The translations under genes were made by a program, and so were the position numbers. Below, one piece after another: positions 59,147 through 64,000 of a stretch of DNA of 64,000 nucleotides. The notes beneath the pieces were generated by a model, which searched no databases, was not told where the DNA came from, and saw nothing but the letters and a program-made list of their open reading frames with translations. Source of the stretch: Streptomyces sp. NBC_00258 (GTDB taxonomy: Bacteria; Actinomycetota; Actinomycetes; Streptomycetales; Streptomycetaceae); assembly GCF_036182465.1 (NCBI RefSeq), contig NZ_CP108081.1:8246001-8310000 (forward strand), written 5' to 3'. Each line of letters starts with the position of its first letter. Position 1 is the first letter of the stretch.

Positions 59147-60052
59147 CTATCGGCCGATGAACTGAGGGCCCTGCGGGGGCAACCGGAAGTCCGGGTCCGG
59201 GAGGGGAGCCACCGGCTGGGGGTAGCCGTAGCCGGACTGGGCGGTTGCCGGGGCGGGCTGGGCCGGGGCCGTCTGCGGGTAGCCGTAGGCGGGCTGGCTG
59301 GTGGGCTGTGGGTAGCCGTACGCGGGCTGGACGGCGGGCGGCTGCTGCCGGGTGGGCTCCGGACCCGCGGCGGCCGGTGGATAGCCGTACGACGGCTGCT
59401 GGGGCATCGGGGGCAGCTGCGTGGGCTGCTCAGGCGGCAGCGGCTGCGCACCGGCGGGCGGGCCGGGCAGCGCGGACGCCGACTGGTCCCCGCCCTCGGA
59501 CTCGTCCACCGAGATGCCGTAGTCCGACGCCAGACCCTGCAGGCCGTTCGAATAGCCCTCGCCGAGCGCCCGGAACTTCCAGCCCTCGCCACGCCGGTAC
59601 AGTTCGCCGCAGACCAGGGCGGTCTCCTCGCCGGTCTGTGGCTTGATGTCGAAGTACGCCACCGGCTCGGCGTCCCCGAGCACCGCGTCGTACAGCAGGA
59701 TCCGCAGGGAGCTGACCCGGTCGAAGGTGACGCCGTCGGCCGAAGCGACAAGGAGAATTCGTCCCACTCCATTGTCAACGCCGACGAGATCCGACTGAAT
59801 CGTGTCGGTGAGCCCCTCGGCGAGACCCTCGTTCACGCGCTTCTTGCCGAGTCGCCAGACCTTGCCCGAAGGATGCCGGGGCTGGTTGTAGAAGACGAAG
59901 TCCTCGTCGGACCGCACACGACCGTCGGGGCCGAGGAGCAGCGCGGAGGCATCCACGTCCGGGACACCCCGTCCCGGCGTCCAGCGCAGCACGGCGCGCA
60001 CCGCAGTGGCGTCCAGCGGGACGTTCGACCCCTTCAGCATCGCGTGCGTCAT
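59147..60052 (-). CDS. TerD-domain protein with YGYP-rich disordered tail
   Basis: 301 residues. Residues 1-185 form a TerD domain (VDASALLLGPDGRVRSDEDF, ELYRRGEGWKFRALGEGYSN) with an altered second Ca2+ loop (HPSGKVWRLGKKR in place of the acidic EHTGDN type). Residues 186-301 are a Pro/Gln/Ala-rich tail with four YGYP motifs (QQPSYGYPPAA, QPAYGYPQP, QPAYGYPQT, QSGYGYPQP). Such tails are seen in Ter proteins and may mediate assembly. It is divergent from the HpcH-like lyase. Confidence 0.85.
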   Translation of the reverse strand: MTHAMLKGSNVPLDATAVRAVLRWTPGRGVPDVDASALLLGPDGRVRSDEDFVFYNQPRHPSGKVWRLGKKRVNEGLAEGLTDTIQSDLVGVDNGVGRILLVASADGVTFDRVSSLRILLYDAVLGDAEPVAYFDIKPQTGEETALVCGELYRRGEGWKFRALGEGYSNGLQGLASDYGISVDESEGGDQSASALPGPPAGAQPLPPEQPTQLPPMPQQPSYGYPPAAAGPEPTRQQPPAVQPAYGYPQPTSQPAYGYPQTAPAQPAPATAQSGYGYPQPVAPLPDPDFRLPPQGPQFIGR

Positions 60053-60181
60053 GCGGTCATCCTGCCTTCTCGGTCCTGGTCACGACAACGCGGGGGTGAC
60101 TTCCCGACCGGCCCGATCCGCGGACGGGAGACACAATGGTGTTTGCCTGCGTTACCTGAATTTCATGCCCGGTGGGAACCC

Positions 60182-60208
60182 TTGACATGGATCTCTACGT
60201 ACTATTAC
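60182..60208 (+). promoter_or_regulatory. candidate promoter of the HpcH-like gene
   Basis: TTGACA (60182-60187) and TATTAC (60203-60208), with a short 15-bp spacer. The transcript start would be about 40 nt before the ATG. Confidence 0.3.
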
Positions 60209-60252
60209 CGGCCACATATCGTCAGGCCGCCTAGCCGCCCCGGGGGAGACTC

Positions 60253-61419
60253 ATGCGTCATTTCGGGCACATCGCCCCTGAGGTGCGGGAGCGCCTCTTC
60301 CATCAGGAGCCGTGCGTCTTCACCGCGGACTCCCCGGCCAGAATGCTGGCCGTGGCTCTCGGAGCCACCCTCTACAGCCCTGCCACCAGGCCGAAGCTGG
60401 CCGACGACATCGTGAAGCAGACCGGCCGCGGTGTCGTCTCGATGGTGCTGTGCCTGGAGGACTCGATCGACGACGCGGAGGTTCCGGAAGCCGAGGCGAA
60501 CCTGGTCCGGCAATTCGCCGACCTGGCCGAACGCTGCCCGGACACCGAGCTTCCGCTGCTGTTCGTCCGGGTCAGAGCGCCCGAGCAGATCCCCGATCTG
60601 GTCCGGCGGCTCGGCGAATCCGTCCGGCTGTTGTCCGGATTCGTACTGCCGAAGTTCACCGAGGAGCGAGGGATCCCGTTCCTGGAGGCGCTCACCGCGG
60701 CCGAGGCCGCGAGCGGGCGACGGCTCTTCGCGATGCCGGTCCTCGAATCGCCCGATCTGCTGTACCGCGAGTCGCGGGCGGAGACCCTCGCGGGGATCTT
60801 CCGGGCCGTCGACAAGTACCGCGACCGGGTGCTCGCGCTACGGCTCGGCGTCACCGACTTCTGCTCCGCGTACGGACTGCGCAGGGCGCCCGACATGACC
60901 GCGTACGACGTGCAGATCGTCGCGTCCGTGATCGCGGACGTGGTGAACGTGCTCGGCAGGGCCGACGGCACCGGATTCACGGTGACCGGGCCCGTGTGGG
61001 AGTACTTCCGCGTCCAGGAGCGCATGTTCAAGCCGCAGCTGCGGCGCAGCCCCTTCACTCCGGAGGCCGAGGACCTGCGCGCCCTGCTGATCGAGCACGA
61101 CATGGACGGTCTGCTGCGGGAGATCTCCCTCGACCGGGCCAACGGACTGCAGGGCAAGACCTGCATCCACCCCTCGCACGTCCTGCCCGTGCACGCCCTG
61201 TCCGTCGTCAGCCACGAGGAGTTCAGCGACGCCCAGGACATCCTGCGGCCCGAGCGGGGCGGCGGGGGCGTGCTGCGGTCGGCGTACACGAACAAGATGA
61301 ACGAGGTGAAGCCGCACCGCGCCTGGGCCGAGCGCACCCTCCAGCGCGCCGAGGTCTTCGGCGTCGCGAACGAGGACATCGGCTTCGTGGAACTGCTCGC
61401 CGCGGGAATCCCCGGCTGA
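60253..61419 (+). CDS. HpcH/HpaI aldolase/citrate-lyase (CitE-like) protein of the Ter module
   Basis: 388 residues. TIM-barrel of the CitE group: VSMVLCLEDSIDDAEVPEAE (metal-binding Glu/Asp), LFAMPVLESPDLLY, and LRLGVTDFCSAYGLRRAPDM. The C-terminal part has KTCIHPSHVLPVHA, the conserved CitE-like ending. In Ter gene neighbourhoods such lyases are thought to act on a CoA-linked or phosphorylated intermediate of a nucleoside-like product (Anantharaman and colleagues' analysis of Ter systems, from memory). 44 bp separate it from the PRTase gene. Confidence 0.88.
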   Translation: MRHFGHIAPEVRERLFHQEPCVFTADSPARMLAVALGATLYSPATRPKLADDIVKQTGRGVVSMVLCLEDSIDDAEVPEAEANLVRQFADLAERCPDTELPLLFVRVRAPEQIPDLVRRLGESVRLLSGFVLPKFTEERGIPFLEALTAAEAASGRRLFAMPVLESPDLLYRESRAETLAGIFRAVDKYRDRVLALRLGVTDFCSAYGLRRAPDMTAYDVQIVASVIADVVNVLGRADGTGFTVTGPVWEYFRVQERMFKPQLRRSPFTPEAEDLRALLIEHDMDGLLREISLDRANGLQGKTCIHPSHVLPVHALSVVSHEEFSDAQDILRPERGGGGVLRSAYTNKMNEVKPHRAWAERTLQRAEVFGVANEDIGFVELLAAGIPG

Positions 61420-61463
61420 CGCCCCTCTACGCCCACCGACATTCGCTGACACACAAGGAATCC

Positions 61464-64000
61464 ATGAACAACGCTGTGAACGACGGGGGCGGGGCAGGGG
61501 TCTGGTCCGCGACCGGATTCCGACCCGGGACCAAGGCCGGGGCCGGCGCGGGCCCCGGCGCCGGGAGCCCGTCCGGGACGCCGGGCGGAGCCGACGGTGA
61601 CATCTGGTCCGGATGCTGGGTCGCCGAGCGGCTCGGCGTCGAACTCGTCGGGGACGAGGGGCTCGGCGAGCTGCTCGGACTCGCGCTGCGACGCAACCCC
61701 AAGCGCGCCCATCTGCTCGTATCGCACGTGCTCGGCAAGCACATACCCCAGTCGCCCGCCGTCGTGTACGGGTACGGATTCGCGCTCGGGCTCCGCGTAC
61801 GCGACCTGCTCGGCGAGGACGAGGCGCGCCGGGCCGTCGTCCTCGGGTACGCCGAGACGGCCACCGGGCTCGGACACTCCGTCGCGGACGGCGTGGGTCT
61901 CGCGCCCTGCCTCCACTCGACACGGCGCCCGGTCGACGGCGTCGCGCGGGCGGGCGGCTTCGAGGAGTCCCACTCGCACGCCACCTCGCACCTGCTGCTC
62001 CCGGAGGACCCCGACCTGCTGGCCGGCGACGGCCCGCTGGTCCTCGTCGACGACGAGTTCTCCACCGGCAACACGGTCCTCAACACCATCCGTGACCTGC
62101 ACGAACGCTATCCGCGCGACCGGTACGTCATAGTCGCCCTGGTCGACATGCGCTCGGCCGCGGATCTCGGACGCCTGGAGGACTTCGCCCGCGAGATCGA
62201 CGCCCGCGTGGACCTCGTGACGGCCGCCTCCGGCACCGTACGGCTCCCCGAGGGGGTCCTGGAGAAGGGCCAGGCGCTGGTCGCGCGGTACGAGTCCGAG
62301 GCGCAGGCCTCCGCCGGCTCCCAGTCGTCCGCCGCCGCCCCGTCGTCCGGCGTCCCCGATTCCGCGGGCCGCGAGGGGCAGGCCGCCCCGGAGGGGCTCG
62401 CCCGGCCGGCCCTCCGTGTCGAGCTGGGATGGCCCGCGGGGATACCCGACGGCGGGCGGCACGGCTTCACCCCCGAGCACCGCGTACGCTTGGAGGGCGC
62501 CCTGCCCGCCATGGCGGCCCGCATCGCCGAGGCGCTCCCGTCCGACGCCCGCCGCGTCCTCGTCCTCGGCTTCGAGGAACTGATGTACGCGCCGCTGCGG
62601 CTCGGCGTCACCCTGGAGAAGCTGACCGACGCCGAGGTCCGCTACTCCACGACCACCCGCTCCCCGGTGCTCGCCGTCGACGACCCCGGCTACGCCATCC
62701 GCACCCGGCTCGTCTTCCCCGCCCACGACAGCCCCGCCGACGGCCCCGGCGAGCGCTACGCCTACAACGTCGCGGGCGCCGGCTTCGACGCCGTCGTCGC
62801 CGTGGTCGACTCCGCCGCCGACACGCCCGAACTGCACGCTCCCGACGGCCTGCTGGCGCGGCTCTCCGCGCACACGCCGAGCGTGCTGCTCGCCGTCGTC
62901 CCCTCGTACACACCAGAACGGCCGTCCACCGCGTCGCCCACTGAAAGGCCATCCATGCTGCCCGAGCCCCTCCGTGGCCCCGACTTCTCCTCGTACGCAC
63001 CTGACGAGGTCGGCTGGCTGCTGCAGGATCTCTCGGACACGAAGCTGGAGGCGCCGACCGAGGAGCGCGAGGAGGCCATCCAGAGCGGCGGCGCCCACTA
63101 CGCGGAGTCGCTCCCGGTGGAGTACCAGCCGAGCGACGCGTACCAGGAGCTGTTCCACAACGCGCTCGCCGTCTCGGCCACCCGTATCGCCCAGGCCGTC
63201 GGCGTCGTCACGGAGACCGTGCTCGCGGAGCGGTCCCCGCGTCCCGTCCTCGTCTCGCTGGCCCGCGCCGGCACCCCCGTCGGCGTCCTGATGCGCCGCT
63301 GGGCCCAGCACAGGCACGGCCTGGACCTCCCGCACTACGCCGTCTCCATCGTGCGCGGCCGCGGCATCGACGCCAACGCGCTGCGCTGGCTGGCCGCCCA
63401 CCACGATCCGGCCGACATCGTCTTCGTGGACGGCTGGACCGGCAAGGGCGCCATAACCCGCGAACTCGCCCAGGCCGTCGAGGAGTTCGAGGCCTCCGAC
63501 GGCATCACCGGCTTCGACCCGGAGATAGCGGTCCTCGCCGACCCCGGCTCCTGCGTGCGCACGTACGGCACCCGCGAGGACTTCCTCATCCCCTCCGCCT
63601 GCCTCAACTCCACGGTCTCCGGCCTCATTTCCCGTACGGTCCTCCGCGCCGACCTGGTCGGGGAGCACGACTACCACGGCGCGAAGTTCTACCGCGAGCT
63701 CGCCGCCGCGGACGTCTCCGTCGCCTTCCTGGACGCCGTCTCCGACCGCTTCGACGCGGTCGGCGAAGCGGTTGACGCCCAGGTCAAGGAACTCCTGTCC
63801 ACCGACCGCAGCCCGACCTGGGAGGGCTGGGCGGCAGTCGAGCGGATCAGCGAGGAGTACGGCATCCACGACGTCAACCTCGTCAAGCCCGGTGTCGGCG
63901 AGGCGACCCGCGTCCTGCTGCGCCGCGTCCCCTGGAAGATCCTCGCCCGGGCCGGAGCGGGCGCCGACCTCGACCATGTACGCCTGCTCGCCGAGCAGCG
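61464..64000 (+). CDS. fused PRTase_2-TRSP and PRTase_1/StiP protein of the Ter module (partial)
   Basis: Open to the window edge (over 845 residues). AAGGAA precedes the ATG. Residues 1-45 are Gly/Ala-rich. Residues 50-280 are a phosphoribosyltransferase with the PRPP-binding signature LVLVDDEFSTGNTVLN. Residues about 310-490 form the TRSP domain (LRVELGWPAGIPDGGRHGFT, VLVLGFEELMYAPLRLG). After a short linker (SYTPERPSTASPTERPS), an internal Met498 (62955) begins a PRTase_1/StiP-like domain (PVLVSLARAGTPVGVLMRRW, IVFVDGWTGKGAITRELAQA). The two halves are separate genes in many Ter operons. GAAAGG lies 6 nt before the internal ATG, so independent translation is also possible. Confidence 0.8.
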   Translation, partial: MNNAVNDGGGAGVWSATGFRPGTKAGAGAGPGAGSPSGTPGGADGDIWSGCWVAERLGVELVGDEGLGELLGLALRRNPKRAHLLVSHVLGKHIPQSPAVVYGYGFALGLRVRDLLGEDEARRAVVLGYAETATGLGHSVADGVGLAPCLHSTRRPVDGVARAGGFEESHSHATSHLLLPEDPDLLAGDGPLVLVDDEFSTGNTVLNTIRDLHERYPRDRYVIVALVDMRSAADLGRLEDFAREIDARVDLVTAASGTVRLPEGVLEKGQALVARYESEAQASAGSQSSAAAPSSGVPDSAGREGQAAPEGLARPALRVELGWPAGIPDGGRHGFTPEHRVRLEGALPAMAARIAEALPSDARRVLVLGFEELMYAPLRLGVTLEKLTDAEVRYSTTTRSPVLAVDDPGYAIRTRLVFPAHDSPADGPGERYAYNVAGAGFDAVVAVVDSAADTPELHAPDGLLARLSAHTPSVLLAVVPSYTPERPSTASPTERPSMLPEPLRGPDFSSYAPDEVGWLLQDLSDTKLEAPTEEREEAIQSGGAHYAESLPVEYQPSDAYQELFHNALAVSATRIAQAVGVVTETVLAERSPRPVLVSLARAGTPVGVLMRRWAQHRHGLDLPHYAVSIVRGRGIDANALRWLAAHHDPADIVFVDGWTGKGAITRELAQAVEEFEASDGITGFDPEIAVLADPGSCVRTYGTREDFLIPSACLNSTVSGLISRTVLRADLVGEHDYHGAKFYRELAAADVSVAFLDAVSDRFDAVGEAVDAQVKELLSTDRSPTWEGWAAVERISEEYGIHDVNLVKPGVGEATRVLLRRVPWKILARAGAGADLDHVRLLAEQ

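Noticed and set aside
60372..63977. 1201-codon open frame on the minus strand
   Set aside because: Shadow of the CitE-like and PRTase genes, which have full domain motifs on the plus strand.

Overview
The window is high-GC actinobacterial chromosome, almost certainly Streptomyces. Evidence: GC-rich third codon positions, frequent GTG starts with GGAGG-type ribosome binding sites, twin-arginine and lipoprotein exports, and the gene order fasR-fabD-fabH-acpP-fabF-DUF3145 together with aceE-DUF3052-peroxiredoxin-terD. From memory this is the same order as the S. coelicolor SCO2364-SCO2411 core region. No rRNA, tRNA, CRISPR, prophage or insertion sequence was recognised.

Left part (1-17.7 kb): sugar and plant-polymer use. 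It opens with the tail of a GH51 arabinofuranosidase. Next come a TauE-like permease, a regulator with two PucR-type HTH domains, a LysR regulator, a small zinc-ribbon protein, a Tat-exported intradiol dioxygenase broken by a 2-nt frameshift, and a secreted GH43 arabinanase. An aminotransferase with a 7 x 14-residue repeat tail follows. A leftward operon of about 7.5-8.6 kb then encodes a gluconate/galactonate-dehydratase-like enolase-superfamily enzyme, a zinc alcohol dehydrogenase, an uncharacterised U32-like protein, a ChvE/XylF-type ABC transporter (lipoprotein, ATPase, permease) and aldose 1-epimerase. It looks like an import-and-oxidation route for an aldose or its acid.

Middle part (17.7-36 kb): mixed single genes and small divergent pairs. 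These include MarR/oxidoreductase, Ohr, serine hydrolase, secreted M14 carboxypeptidase, MocR/EamA/DHFR-like, EI24 protein, a secreted pyroglutamyl-peptidase-like protein with Ser in place of the usual Cys, TetR/GH3 glucosidase and an SGNH lipoprotein. Then comes the essential fatty-acid cluster (36.4-41.4 kb, all leftward) headed by the PucR-type regulator FasR.

Right part (41.4-64 kb): pirin, serine hydrolase, GNAT, a MerR/aldo-keto-reductase operon, DUF4429-SHOCT, DUF1023 hydrolase, a TetR/MFS efflux pair, pyruvate dehydrogenase E1 (aceE), DUF3052, an AhpE-type peroxiredoxin, and then a tellurium-resistance (Ter) cluster. The cluster has two TerD paralogues, a TerC-like DUF475 membrane protein, a TerA-like protein, a TerD protein with a YGYP-rich tail, an HpcH/HpaI (CitE-like) lyase and a large protein joining a PRTase_2-TRSP half to a PRTase_1/StiP half. 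That protein runs off the right edge. This is the Ter system with its putative nucleoside-like biosynthetic module, the least understood multi-gene system here.

A family of GC-rich intergenic repeats (core CAGTTCCCCGCGCCCCT or its complement) occurs about 20 times in both orientations, mostly just after stop codons.
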